In this document: positions 1 to 11,983 of the stretch, in pieces | How the letters are laid out: each line of letters begins with the position of its first letter | Numbering within the stretch: position 1 is the stretch's first letter | Assembly (NCBI GenBank): GCA_960531495.1 | Contig: OY482846.1 | Span: 15,072,243-15,136,242, forward strand | Length of the DNA stretch: 64,000 nt | Source of the DNA: Zeus faber | Taxonomy: Eukaryota > Chordata > Actinopteri > Zeiformes > Zeidae | Direction: 5' to 3' | Notes under the pieces: model-generated | Database searches by the model: none | Seen by the model: only the letters and a program-made list of their open reading frames with translations | Told to the model about the DNA's origin: nothing | Translations under genes and position numbers: made by a program

Positions 1-162
1 GGAAATGGGGCTTTTGTATCTCTGGAGATGAACCGCATTAAGGTGGAAATTATCCGAGACACTCACTATTCTTTTCTTACCCCTATACACTACAACTCAG
101 ATGAATAAAGAGAGTATCAATTATAAATATTTTTTCAGAAAGGTATTATATAGCATATAATG

Positions 163-163
<1 letters not shown>

Positions 164-210
<47 letters not shown>
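164..210. repeat. (TA)n microsatellite
   Basis: An uninterrupted run of alternating T and A, about 47 bases. It directly abuts a Tc1-derived fragment, which is common because Tc1 elements insert at TA. Confidence 0.95.
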
Positions 211-211
<1 letters not shown>

Positions 212-213
<2 letters not shown>

Positions 214-430
214 CTCACATTCCCCACATTTTATGTTACAGCCTTATTCCAAAATGGATTAAGTTACTTTTTTTTTCTCATCAATCAACACACAATACCC
301 CATAATGACAAAGCGGAAAAGTTTTTTTTTTTTTTTTGAAATTTTTGCAAATGTATTAATCGCATGTACATACAGTATGTATTCACAGCCTTTACTCAGA
401 ACTTTGTTGAAGCACCTTATGCCTTTGGTG
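212..430 (-). mobile_element. Tc1/mariner fragment (terminal region)
   Basis: The stretch contains the phrases ACAGCCTTATTCCAAAATGG and ACAATACCCCATAATGACAA, then TATTCACAGCCTTTACTCA. I recognise these as the non-coding end and transposase 3' part of a very common teleost Tc1 family. No usable reading frame remains and both exact ends are unclear. The recognition is from memory of the repeat family, not from a search. Confidence 0.65.
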
Positions 431-929
431 TAATGTAAAAATGTATCAGTGGTGGGTACATGGTGTTATCTGATTTGAGTCAGCTTGCCACAGAGTCACA
501 GCAGGACACTCAAAACTTCTTTGCAAAATGTTTTAAGTTATTTAGACAAGGGTATAAATCTTCCGCTGCGGTGTGGCCCCGAATCCTGACTAATTCACCT
601 TATTGACAATTGCTTCTGTGTGGACTGGAAACAATGGACAGTCGAGCTTAGCAATATGATTTTAAATGTTGTGAGACCCCGTGTCTGCTCTCATTGGCTG
701 TAGCTTGTCACTCCTGAGTCGCCCCTGACACGATCAGATATTAAACATACTTGATATCGGGCATTCGTCTGCAAACGCTCGGCGAGCAGTCGAATTGTGT
801 TGAGGAGTTCGTACCAAACTCTTGTCGTTCAAGGGAGCGCGCTAAGATTTTCCTCTGATCTGGGGTTTTTCTCAGCGATCTCCAAAAACCTGTCAGATAG
901 TGGAAATCAGGCCAGAATCACACCGTCTG

Positions 930-1170
930 AACTCAGCATAAGTTGCGAGGTGGAGCCTCCATGGATCGGGCTTGTTGTTCCAGCACTTTCCACCGATGCT
1001 TGATCGGATTGAGATCTGGGGAATTTGGAGGCCAAGTCATCACCTTGAAATCTTTGTCATGTTCTTGAAGCCATTCCTGAACAATTTTTGCAGTGTGGTA
1101 GCACGCATTATCCTGCTGAAAGACACCACTGTCATCACGGAATACTGTTACCATGAAGGTGTAACAGCTA
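930..1170 (-). pseudogene. Tc1 transposase fragment (C-terminal catalytic part)
   Basis: The minus strand encodes FRDDSGVFQQDNACYHTAK followed by WPPNSPDLNPIKHRWKVLEQ. These match the second Asp and the third acidic motif (PDLNPIE) of Tc1-type DDE transposases, but the catalytic Glu of NPIE is Lys here. Only the C-terminal third is present; the remainder has been replaced by unrelated retroposon sequence at about 1200. It is closely related to the Tc1 copy at 25706-26844. It is a dead fragment in a utrn intron. Confidence 0.8.
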
Positions 1171-1204
1171 TGACAGACTTGACACCGACAGCACAACCAC
1201 TTTA

Positions 1205-1417
1205 AGACTTTAAGAAGCACCTGAAGACCCAGCTCTTCAGTGAGTACCTCCTGTCCTAATCTACAATTACTTTGCACCACCTTGCAGTATTTATTGTTAC
1301 ACCAATGTTGTTGTTACACTAATCTCTGTCGCAATGTAGCTGAATGTTATTCTCCCTTGTAAGTCGCTTTCGATAAAAGCGTCTGCCAAATGACTAAATG
1401 TAAATGTAAATGTAACC
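1205..1417 (+). mobile_element. Short retroposon with SINE-type 3' tail
   Basis: It begins near CTGAAGACCCAGCTCTTCAG and ends with GTAAGTCGCTTTCGATAAAA, GCGTCTGCCAAATG and then repeats of TGTAAA. The tail is shared with the tRNA-derived SINEs at 14.1, 23.9, 29.1 and 46.4 kb, but the head has no A/B box. This suggests a different short retroposon using the same LINE-recognised 3' end. Confidence 0.6.
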
Positions 1418-2751
1418 ACAGACATAATCAAGTAGACCTAACAGTTCTTTCATGGGGCTCAGGCAGAAGACAGAGAAAAATACAGGCCAGGAGATCAAAC
1501 CAGGAAATCAGTCTGTCAAGCTTATAATCCGAAAGGGGCAGGTGAAGGGTTTATCTAGAACCAGGCAGGCAAGGTTACAAAATAAGACACTGGAAACCTG
1601 GGTGGAAGTTGCTCGACAATTTGGCACCGTGTGGGTGAACAGGACCGGTAGGAAATAGGAGCAACTTGGAGAGGGCAGCTGGATTAAGACAGAGTCCAGG
1701 CAGATCCGTGATTGGGGCGTGGCTGACCCATGCAAGGACCGTGACGGGTTCGGGCTCGGACCCTGGCTGTAATGATATCCCCCTCGATGACGTAATTTCG
1801 CGCTGGCGCCTGTGAACGCCCCCAGGCTGCATTTGTGGAAAAGCATTTGCAATGCTTTTTTCTGCCCACCGGGGGGAGCATTGGTTCAAAACGTAAAGCA
1901 ACTTGCATAGATGGGATAATCTTGCGTTTGTTTAATGATAAATATACATGTTTTGGAACGGCGCATATGTTCTGTACATCTACTACAATCAATGTACACA
2001 GTACATCTCTGATTTTAAAAGAACTAATGGTTTGAAAGAATTAATGGATCAGTGGGGGTTTATTTTGTAGATGTATTTAATTGAATAAAACGAATGAAAA
2101 CACTGCGTAACCGTAAGTAACAGGTGTTTTTATTTATGTAAAATAATGTGAAATATTGCAACAAATATAATCGCAATATTTAATGTGACGCAAAACTCGC
2201 CATATCGTGCATTTTCGTACTGCAGGAACTTTTTCATCGTTCTAAAGACATTTTGGAGGAACTGTCCTGTTTGTGTCCGCGCGCCACGCAATACTGTAGG
2301 GATGCTCGTAGTTCTTAGAACTCCGAATGAATAAAATAAAATAAATAGTATTTTTATTGTCGATGTATTTTCTTATGAAGTTAACTGAATATAACAAAAT
2401 CGCAGAGGGAGCAAGCCCGTGCTTTATGAAAGTGGGCACAAAGTTTCAAATCATATCTTCTAGATTGAATATGAGTGGTGATTCAGCAACCGGATTGATT
2501 ATTTCTCGCCTCAAATTTTTTCAGAAATGAATTTTAGTGGATTGATAAGAAGGTGAATTCATTGAAAGTTAAGGAGTAAATACAACACAGAACTCGTGCT
2601 GTCATCCGTTGGATGACGTCACATCTGCGTCACCAGTGCTAGGTTCTCGGGGAGCTCCCCCAGGTCCTAGTGCCCCTGGGGTGGTCCCATCATGTGTGAA
2701 AACACGTTGCGTCGAATGGTGAGGTCGCTGATGATATATATTCCCACTCCT
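1418..2751. other. Intronic DNA, nothing recognised
   Basis: No exon, repeat family or motif was recognised. The short open frames here have no family resemblance and AT-rich composition typical of non-coding DNA. Confidence 0.5.
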
Positions 2752-2985
2752 ATATTCACTCACCGGCCACTTTATTGGGTACAACTTGCTAGTACCGGGT
2801 TGGACCCCCTTCTGCCTTCAGAACTGCCTTAGTTCTTTGTGGCATAGATTCAACAAGGTATTGGAAACATTCCTCTGAGATTTTGGTCTATATTGACATG
2901 ATGGCATCATGCAGTTGCTGCAGATTTGTCGGCTGCACATCCATGATGCGTATCTCCCGTTCCACCACAACCCAAGGGGGGTGTG
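2752..2985 (-). mobile_element. Tc1/mariner fragment with one terminal repeat
   Basis: It starts with ATTCACTCACCGGCCACTTT, the recognised outer end of a common fish Tc1 family. It continues through sequence antisense to transposase (TAGATTCAACAAGGTATTGG, then CGGCTGCACATCCATGATGC). Homology stops at a G-rich run before a short GT tract at about 3000. It is broken and non-coding, and a different subfamily from the copies at 0.2, 25.7 and 41.3 kb. Confidence 0.75.
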
Positions 2986-3012
2986 TGAGGGGGGGGGCTG
3001 TGTGTGTGTGTG

Positions 3013-5465
3013 TCTCATCTGGTTCCATACTGTGCTTGAATAAAAAACACAAAACTTTCAAAAAAGATTAATCTGTGTTCTCTGTGACGATTGAATGAGC
3101 TTGAGACAATGAATGACATAAAAACAACAAATAGCAGGGTTAGCACTGAGGTTATAATGTACGTAATAGCAGTGTAAGGTGTAGAAGACAAGGTAATTCA
3201 TATATTTGGGTTTCCCCATTTCCTTAAATATAAATGGTTACTCAAATAAATGCCGGGGGTGTGCACAAGTTGTTTTTTGGTTGTTTTTTTCCCCTACGGT
3301 GTGCTGTGTGCGCACCTTATACGTTAGTACTTATTACTACTTCTCTATGCAAATACTTATCTGAAGTATATTATTAGTATCCATCAATCCCTGTTGCTTT
3401 TCAGAAGGCCAACTAATGCTAATTAGCTCACTAATTTTTTTAAATAATCAATTGTATCTGAGCCTACCAGTCTACAACATTAACACAAGGATACAGTACT
3501 TGTCTCTAATTGCCGCAGTCCACATTTTTTGAGTGACTACGAAGCAGACCGCAGATAAAGCCTTGGGCCATCTCTTTCTTTACACTTGATGGCCGGTCAT
3601 TGTGTCACCCGACAGGTCTGGAAGCCCTCACACCTAACCCATACATGTGGAAACACAGACCCATTGACAAAAATCTCCACATTCAATGGAGCGATCCACC
3701 CCTTTCTCACTGAGAGGTGAAAATGATTCTCTGTAGAGGGGGAATCAAATATGTGTTGCGCATTTCTAAAATCGCCAGGAGTCGCCAAATAAGTTAAAAA
3801 ACCTTTCTAGAAGGAAGATTCGATTTTTCCAGATTTGTTTTCCTTTGTGGGGTTTTTTTTTATCTCAACGTATTTTCAATACTGAGTTTGATTTATAAAT
3901 AGTAGGAAATGTTAAACCATGGAGTTAAATATTCCCGTTAGATTTAATGGGGAAACACAGTTCACCTACCGAGACGCTGAATAGCGCTGAACAATGCAGA
4001 TCGATCGTTTCCTTTAAAGCTACCGTCCAGGTGAAGATCATTCCTCCATGTGACGTGAAGTCACAATGCAAAACCTTTTTGATAGAGTTCAATCTTTAAA
4101 TTGTACTACTTTTACAGACACAAAGATACATTATTGTGTAGGAGGCGTATACCAACAAAGAAGAAATGCTGACATCACTTCCGTAAAACAAGACGATCCA
4201 GGATCGAGGATCCATTTTCACTTGTCTGTGAAAACTTTTTTTCTCCATGTTGTTTATGGATTATGAGAAGCGGCTGGCGGAAGATCTAAATTACGTCGAT
4301 CTCAATCTGACCAGTGCGATAGATCCAAGTCAGTGTAAGCAACGCGTACTGGACTTAATTTTCCGCGATGCTGAATCTGATACCAGTGTAATCCTGGACT
4401 TGGAGAACATTTCAAACAGAGGATTTCAACCTGAATGTGACGATGAAACGGAATATTTTCAAGAACCACCGGAAGAGACCGAAGACACGCCCGTTGTTCT
4501 TACAGCGGAAGGAGATGACGTGATGAAGTCCGTTGAGGTTGGTGATGCAGATTATGAAGTAGTAATGGACAAGATTCTCAAGTTTACCTGCAAATGCAGC
4601 CAGGGGCGAAAAGAAAATAACAGGCAGCCCCAAACAACCTTTCAGAGTGTAGCTGGGGTAGGGTCGGGGTTAGCCCACATAACTCCAAGAACTTTGAAGA
4701 TATTTGGCATACGCACATTTACATATTAAAGGACTCACCGAGGCTGATATACAGAGACTCATATTATTGATAGACTACATTTTCTGTTGTCTGCACTTTT
4801 AACTCCTAAATAATTCCACTTTTATAAAAACATATTTATGTTAAATAAAAGCCTTTTTAAAAACAGATGTGTCAATGACGCTGTTCAACATCCACTCAAA
4901 ACACAAGGACAATACAGATATTGCCCCCTTTCAGCAGGGTGTCAAGTGACCATGTGACAATAGCCATTATTGTCTGCATTTTATTTAGTCTTTCTTTTAG
5001 CTCAATACGTTTATATTATTTATACTACACTACTACTACTACAGTACTTCTTTCCAGTTTAGATTCTTAAATTTTGTTTAAAAGTTAACTATGTAACATG
5101 TAGATTAAAATAAAGCATTAAGACCTTGTTCTTATTCACATGACAAAAATCTATTGAACTTTGAAAGATGACCTCTGGTCAGGGTTCAAAGGACAATATC
5201 TCAGGTAGTGTGTTAGGGGTGAAAATCTGAAATCTCTCGGGAATGTGATTGTGTTTTTTGAGGAGTTAGCGCCATCTCATGGTGACACACTGCAATTGAA
5301 TAAATGGGCGCGTTTACAGTCGAAATTAAACACGCCCTATCAGGACACATGAGAAGGAGTGGGGCAATTCCAGCCAAATGGCACCAGGCTTGGAGCCGCA
5401 TGATGGTTGACTGGAAGCTGGTTGCAATGGAAGAGGCCTCTTCAAGTGACTCCTACTGTAGACAG
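3013..5465 (+). mobile_element. Unclassified DNA transposon copy (left copy of an inverted pair)
   Basis: This block is homologous, in inverted orientation, to 59765-63968 and in part, in the same orientation, to 8640-9640. Three dispersed copies with internal rearrangements argue for a mobile family rather than a simple segmental duplication. It contains one acidic open frame (4256-4727) and an AATAAA signal near 4847. The left edge sits against a GT tract. No clear terminal inverted repeat or target duplication was found. The TTAA ends of the related copy at 8553-12240 hint at a Kolobok- or piggyBac-like group, but this is inference. Confidence 0.6.
4256..4729 (+). CDS. Acidic transposon-encoded open frame, N-terminal part (function unknown)
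   Basis: From the ATG at 4256 the frame reads MDYEKRLAEDLNYVDLNLTS and runs about 157 codons; an ATG three codons earlier is also in frame. The middle is rich in Asp and Glu (CDDETEYFQEPPEETEDTP). It then has a basic Cys motif, FTCKCSQGRKENNRQ, after which the frame runs into low-quality sequence and stops. The same start is seen at about 9147 (MDYKKRVAEAVNHVAEL), and an internally deleted form is on the minus strand near 60.2-60.5 kb. Conservation of the start and acidic region across copies suggests a real element protein, of which this is the N-terminal part; the rest appears deleted. I do not recognise a catalytic domain. It is not a host gene as far as I can see. Confidence 0.5.
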   Translation: MDYEKRLAEDLNYVDLNLTSAIDPSQCKQRVLDLIFRDAESDTSVILDLENISNRGFQPECDDETEYFQEPPEETEDTPVVLTAEGDDVMKSVEVGDADYEVVMDKILKFTCKCSQGRKENNRQPQTTFQSVAGVGSGLAHITPRTLKIFGIRTFTY

Positions 5466-5631
5466 ACAGTTGTTGTCACAATGCTATGGTGTCACAGTGC
5501 TTATTTGGAAGCCGATTGGAAGGGGCAAAAACTCGAGGAGAGACTGAATCTGAAATGACAGGAAACAGAGATATGTGACAGGATCACACATGGCAGCCTA
5601 AGTTGTGACAGAAGGGCCTGCAACAATGTTT

Positions 5632-5695
5632 AGGTACATGTCAAAGTAACATCCACATGAATGCCAGGACCCAAGGTTTCTCAGCAGTTTGGACA
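5632..5695 (-). mobile_element. Very short Tc1 scrap
   Basis: GTACATGTCAAAGTAACATC and the following ATGCCAGGACCCAAGGTTTC closely match part of the Tc1 copy at 38.3 kb (GTACGTGTCAAAGTAACATC). Only about 60 bases are recognisable. Confidence 0.6.
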
Positions 5696-5699
5696 GTTT

Positions 5700-8320
5700 G
5701 GACGACTTCCATGCGCTTCTCTCGTTGAGGTTGAGCGTCAAGTTAAATTTATCTGACTACACTAACTTTATCAGTTAGGCCTGAATCTTTCGTGGATTGG
5801 TTGAAAACAAAATAAAGAACGTAATATAACGTTGCAAAACACAAGGTTTAGTGATACTAAATTAAATTAATAAAATAAGAAAATGCAGTTATTCACCTGA
5901 GTGGCTGGAGCAGGCTTGTTCAATAAACTTTAAATTGCAAGCAAACTTGAAGAAAAATGAAAAACAAAAACAGAATTAAATACATTTCTTACTCAAGGAG
6001 GGCCAGCCTGATACCTGGGCGGAGGCTCCTTTCAAATGCTAGACTCGAGGAGGCGGAGGAGGCAGTTTTTGTGCTTCTCCGATCTTTTAACTGGCTATTG
6101 ATTATTTCTAACTAGTGAAGGTAATTTAACTTTATACACAAAAGTCACATAGCTTCACACACAATGTTCAAACCAATGAAACCAATTCTCAGTAACAACT
6201 AACTAACTAACTATTAAAACATGATTTCAACACCCATAATAAATGCATACTGTATCACTGTTCTGGATTACTGCATACTGCACTGTATTGCTGTTCTGTT
6301 CAGTGTTACTGTATTGCTGTGTCGTACTGTTGTATACTGTACTGTATATCTCCACACACACTTCATTCACATGCCACTTGACTGCACATATCAGTATACA
6401 GTATACAAATAGCTTATCCCATTATACATAATTATTCCCTTTACTTCTATTTTGTACCCCCACTCTGTATTACCTTTTTGAGTCTTTTTCAACTTTATTT
6501 TATTTTATGTGATTCTGTTCACTAACTGCATTACGTTTTAGGAATCAGTTAGCTAGGTGGAAATCAGGTTTATTATTATGTTCGGTTTAGAACTTATTGT
6601 GCATAATTTCTGGGTGCGTTGCAAAGACATTTTACTGCATATATGTACAGTATGAACGTATGTACTGTATATGTATGTGACAATCTTTAAATGGCATACA
6701 ATCATAATCTTAAATTTGATTGTACCACACACAATAAACATTTTAATCTTGAGATTTTTACATGTTGGCCCCTCGACGGCAACATGGCTACATGATATTC
6801 ATTTAAATGAGGTTTTTGTAACTTCATCAATTTACATCGTGCAGCAATGAGAGTTGGATCATTTTTCATAGAAACATTTGCAGAAATAATACTTCAATTA
6901 CTGACTGATTTGACCTTGGTTCCATTTTGCCCCCTCATCCAGTCCCATGAGTGGGATAGAATGATGGGCTAAAAGCCGGCAATAGATGGGGCGATGGAGG
7001 AAAATGAGGATGAATGGGAAATAAACTTTCTAGAGAGAGAGGCTGGTGACAGAAACCGGAAAGGTCAACCTACATGGGCTTTATAGTTAAGTAAATCAAC
7101 GGGCACTCTTCCCCCTATTCTCACGCCACTTTCTCGCTCTCATATCCTGAGATCCGGCGTTTCAATTCATTGTGCATTTACTAGGCAGGTTTCATTCAAC
7201 TCTGAGCATTGTACCAGACTCAAGTAGAATGGTAGTCGATAATAATTTGTAATGGTGTTTTTAATCTCATTTTGGCAGATGGCTGAGGTTCAACACGGTA
7301 AAATTGATTGGGGGGGGGGGGAACAAATCACCATTATTTTTTTCTTTTTTTTTTTTTCTCTGTGATTTCCAGTCTTCCATAATATTTTATGTAGAGACCA
7401 AACCTTCTATATATTTGCAGCATTCAATTCCTTGTCATGCCCAATCCATATCTCAAAACACCAGGATTAAGAGGCACATCCTCTTGAACATTCATTCAGC
7501 CCTGCTGTACCATTTCTATTTCCTGTGAAGAACTTGTCCCATTCGATGAACTAACGTCTCCTCAGTCAAAGAACCTAGCATTTCATTTATATGAATAGGT
7601 TTGATAGTCTCCTCCCTTCTCTCTGGATTACTTTCCTCTCTTTTCCTCATCATTGTGAGGAATGTTCATCATAGTATTTGTATGTTGGATCCCAATCTGC
7701 TACTTGTGGAAATAGATGGTGGCGTTTTTTTATGGCTACTTAGAGGAGGCTTTAGGGTGGAGTTGGGTGGTGAAGTTATTTTGACCAAAGGCCTCAGGCA
7801 TTAATGCACCTTGATCCCAGTCCTAGAGCTGGACAACTTATTTTCAAAAGCAATTACCTTGAAGTTGTCTTTAAAAAAGGTAAAATTTGTAGCCATTTTC
7901 CATCCTCTGGGTTTGCTTTCGTTATGTGTCAAACAACTCAGAAGCTTGGCTGTTGAATCAGACATTAGAGCCCCTGGCTTTTTAATGGCTGTGGTCCAGG
8001 AAGTAGGACTGGAAACTATCTTGGCCCTTTAATTATGGCTTGTGCTGTAGTGTTGCTGTAGGTCCCACCTGGGGGACTGTCCCACAGGGGCTGCACAGGA
8101 ACCCTATCTCCACCATCAAAGGCACCAAGCCGATCCGATAGTCTGGAGTGTCATGGAAATACCATCAATCACATCTCCCAATAACTGCTTCTTCTCTTCG
8201 GACTGCTTGGATTACCCGCTGCCCATTATTTTTCACATTATTGAGTTTGATATTTGTGAGGTGGCTTTGTTCATCCATCTGAGCGACTGTGATCAGCAGA
8301 GGAAGAAAGACGAAGAACCA
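5700..8320. other. Intronic DNA, little recognised
   Basis: AT-rich sequence with a repeated ACTGTA/CTGCAT-like stretch at about 6250-6420 and short G and T homopolymers near 7310-7360. No exon with acceptor, open frame and donor was found, and no repeat family was identified. Confidence 0.45.
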
Positions 8321-8325
8321 AATTT

Positions 8326-8343
8326 TATATATATATGTATATA

Positions 8344-8413
<70 letters not shown>

Positions 8414-8441
8414 CACACAGTATATACACACACACACACAC
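8326..8441. repeat. Compound (TA)n/(CA)n microsatellite
   Basis: Alternating TA with short GT and CA interruptions: TA, GTGTGT, a long TA run, then ACACAC. The array reads similarly on both strands and is expected to be length-polymorphic. Confidence 0.95.
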
Positions 8442-9654
8442 GTTTCACTGTAATGAAACATCAATGCTCATTTCAAGCTTAATCCCAGGAATCGATAGCC
8501 ATTCGAAGGGACTGGGTCTAAGTGACTGACCAAATCGTATATTCAGGATACTTAAAGGGGACCTATTATGCTCCTTTTAAGCAAGATAATGTGACCTACA
8601 ACATCCTTACCCGGCACATTTTGCAGTGCTGTACTGTTGGCTAGATGTCAAAAACATTGGAAATTTCTTTCTTGGTCCAAAATAGGATTATAGCAGATTC
8701 ATGTTCCTCAAGTTCTCTATCTTTGAACTTATTTTCAAAACTGAGTTTGATTTCTAAATATCAGATTAATATTAAAAGGCTGAGGCTACCTGATCCACAT
8801 GCATTTCACAGGGGAAAAAAAACACTCACCAACTTGTTGAACAGTGCAAACAGTGATCTTAGGGTTCCCTTTAATGCAAAGATATATATCATCCTTTGAT
8901 ATTCTGTGTGATGTCAAGTCGGCATGTGAAACCCTTTGGATAAAATAAGGTTATAAATGAACCCGGACGACACCGGGTGTTCTTCGCATGGTAAAAAAAC
9001 AAAAACAATGTTGCCCGCAACACCTCAGGTGGACACGGCGAAGAAGAGCTGATGTCGCTTCCGTCAACAATGTTTAAAGAAACATCAGTAACACACCAGA
9101 AGCAAGAAATTTCACTTCTCTGTGAAAACATTTCTCTGTGTTGTTATGGATTACAAGAAGAGGGTGGCAGAAGCTGTCAATCATGTTGCGGAACTGCCAG
9201 CCGGCAGTGGGCGCGGGGTGCTTCCAAGAAACAGCAATTCCCAGAATGCAAGGCTGGGAAGGCCCCCCCATTTGCATTATGGGAATTGTTGTTGTCTGGT
9301 GATATGTTTCATGTGCGGGATCTGAAATGGGCTACTTTCTTAAAACTATCATTGTTATAAAAAAATAAATGACGGAATTTATTGTTTTACTTTGAAGCGT
9401 GATTTCTCAGAACTTCTGTTATCAAAACCTTAATGTTTAATTAGCCATAGCTTCCAAAATAATTGCTTGATTCCCACAAGTGATTGTTTTGAAGCTGTGA
9501 TTCTACATTTTCATATGATGTGATGGAACAAAAATGTCAAATTTCGAAATGTGACCCTAAAGTATGCGGTGTGTCACACAATGGGTCTCTGAAGTTTTTT
9601 GTTGAAAATACCACTCAGATTATGCATTCTAGCCATTCTCAGATTACTCTAAAC

Positions 9655-10630
9655 CCGGGTTCTCAAACTCAACTTACCTGGGGGCCGCTGGAGGTAGAGT
9701 CTGGGTGAGGCTGGGCCACATCAAGTATTCCACAAAAAAAGGGTTTCAATCTCTCAATCTTTATTAATAACAGTTCATAACATGAACGGTTCTTCAGAAC
9801 ATAGGCTGCTCTTACCTACTCTTGCTGCCAGAGACCTGGCAGCGCTTCCTCTTACACAGCTGAGCCACATTTGGCTTGTGGGAGGAAGCAATTGAGACCC
9901 TCAGTACGGCTTGAAGGTGCTCATCAGTAAGTTTGGACCTGTACTTTGACTTATTAAAGTTCATGGTGGAGAAGAGCTTTTCACACAGATCTGTCCATGT
10001 TACTCCACCTGTCTTAATTCTTAACATCAAGTGCATTGTCTCATGTTTTATATATTTTAATTTCTTGCTCTTTTTGATTAAATTGTTCTTGGTAAATTCA
10101 TTTTCTTTTGCAATCGCACATATCTGTACTTTTTCCTTCTCTTTATTTCTCGTAATAATAATCTTTAACTACTTTTTTATAATATTCAGGTTCTAACCAC
10201 CATTTGGCTTTTGGTCTTGCTGCCCATCTCTTGCTATTTGCTATCCATGTAATTCTTTCCCTTTCCTATTGCAACACTCTGCTGTCTTTATTTGGTCACT
10301 GATTACTCTTGTTGAGTCCGCCCACTTCCTAAGTCCTCTGTACGTTGCACTGGGTGACAGGATATATTTTCCTTCCACTTGGTGTCACTCCGGAATCACG
10401 TTGCTAATTCGCGTTGGCTAACTTGTCAACAAACACCACCGGAAGCTGTCACGAGCCTGAGCTCTGGTAGCCCATAAGTGATAAAAAAATATAAAACGCC
10501 CAGGGCAACAACTCGCACAACGACTCGGCAAAAAGGTGCGTGTGAGAAGAACGCGCGGGTCGCACTAACACTAAACTTTGATGTCAAGTAGGGGGCCACA
10601 AAATATCGTCCTGCGAGTTTGAGACCCATG
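9655..10630 (-). mobile_element. hAT element (Charlie-like) with 8-bp target duplication
   Basis: The element is flanked by the identical 8-mer CTCTAAAC (9647-9654 and 10631-10638). It has short imperfect inverted ends (GGGTTCTCAAACTC on the left, GAGTTTGAGACCC on the right). The minus strand at 9812-10036 encodes KLFSTMNFNKSKYRSKLTDE and then HLQAVLRVS, typical of the C-terminal dimerisation region of hAT transposases, as in GTF2IRD2/Charlie-type proteins. Only this part of the transposase is left, so it is an internally deleted, non-autonomous copy. It sits inside the TTAA element, so it is younger than that element. Confidence 0.88.
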
Positions 10631-11176
10631 CTCTAAACCATCCTCTTCCAGGACAATCAGTGGGTGGCGCCACCCTCCTGAGGCCCCTAGTACTGTGAGA
10701 CAATGGGGTTTGAGCACAAGTTCCAAGTTCTGTGAGCCAATTGGGTTTGTGCTTTGATTCCTGGGTTCCGTTGAATTTAGTCTGTAAACTTTCACTGATT
10801 TCACCTCATCAGTCCACTGAAATCTATTTCTGAACAAATTTGTGGCGAGAAAGAAGCAATCCAGTTGCTTAACCTTCACCCTGCAAGGCCTCATTTAAAA
10901 GTTTGTTCCAACTTTCTTTGCCGTGCTCCGATTTTTTGTTGTTAAAGTCTGAAAATATAATCAAAACATCTACAATAAAAACACACAATTTTTATTGGTT
11001 ATTGGTTGGTTTATTGGTTTTATCAGTCATCTACCGCATACTTCATTTTATTTTATATTTATTTTTTTGAGAAAGAAACACAGCAGAATTATTTTTTAAA
11101 TACTTACTTTCCATCGTGTTCAGTTTCTTCGGGAATAAAATTCCTCTTTCTTTTAAAAGATTTGTGCTAAGCCAAT

Positions 11177-11983
11177 TAGGGCTGAACAATTAATGAAACC
11201 GACATTACAATTTAGCAGAACACAATTTTCAAATTGCAAAGGCTCCGATCAAATTAAATATATATATTTTTTTTATGCTACACGATCTAACTGGGCTGCC
11301 TAGTGTGCCATCCTGAGAGGGGGTGCACATTTTGCGCACCTGTTTCCATCTCATATGGTACCAAAGATGCTTGTGATTGACGCGGCAGAACAGTGTGTTT
11401 TCATTTCGTTCTCAACGAAACCGTGCGTAATGTGGACACATTCTCTATAAACCCCGCCCCCCCTTCCCAACCTATAGTGATTGTTTAACCAAACCTTTGC
11501 CGCCCCCCGGCGAGACCCGGTACTCCAGCCCAGGCAGAGGTGCACTGTGCCTACACCTGTGGAGTCCAGACTCCACTCTGCTCCTAAATGTGGATGTAGG
11601 TGCGCAACATTTTTATAAAAAAAATAATAATTCTACTGAAACACTGCATATTCTTCGTAAGTTAATTTTCAGATTAGAACAGTTACGAGGCTTGAAGTTA
11701 AATCAATGAGTCAATCTACTGTGTTGAAGGCTTTTGTTTTTACACTTTTTGCAATTCAATAGTGAATTAAAGAGGCCTGGCCTACAGGAAAGAGCAGTTT
11801 ATACTGTATGTTGACTATCCAATGTTGTGTTGGTCATACTATATAATGATTTATTGTTTGTGTTTACGGAATAATACAGAAGATTAAGAACTTAAAAAAA
11901 AATTGCAGACTAAATTCCAATCGCAAGATTGGTCTAAAAAAAAAAAATGCAATTTGATTATCTTCCCAAATCGTTCAGCCCGA
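11177..11983. mobile_element. hAT-like MITE, copy 1
   Basis: The ends are TAGGGCTGAACAATTAATG and the inverse (AAATCGTTCAGCCC). It is flanked by AAGCCAAT (11169-11176) and AAGCCAAC (11984-11991), an 8-bp duplication with one change. No transposase is encoded. A second copy of the same family is at 35405-36202. The 8-bp target and GGGCTG end suggest the hAT superfamily. Confidence 0.82.

Noticed and set aside
5304-5558. 84-codon frame in module C of the left transposon copy
   Set aside because: The matching region in the right copy (about 61080-61370) does not keep this frame, so it is probably not coding.
8335-8529. Tyr-Ile repeat frames
   Set aside because: Translations of the (TA)n microsatellite; the same is true at 16798-16980.
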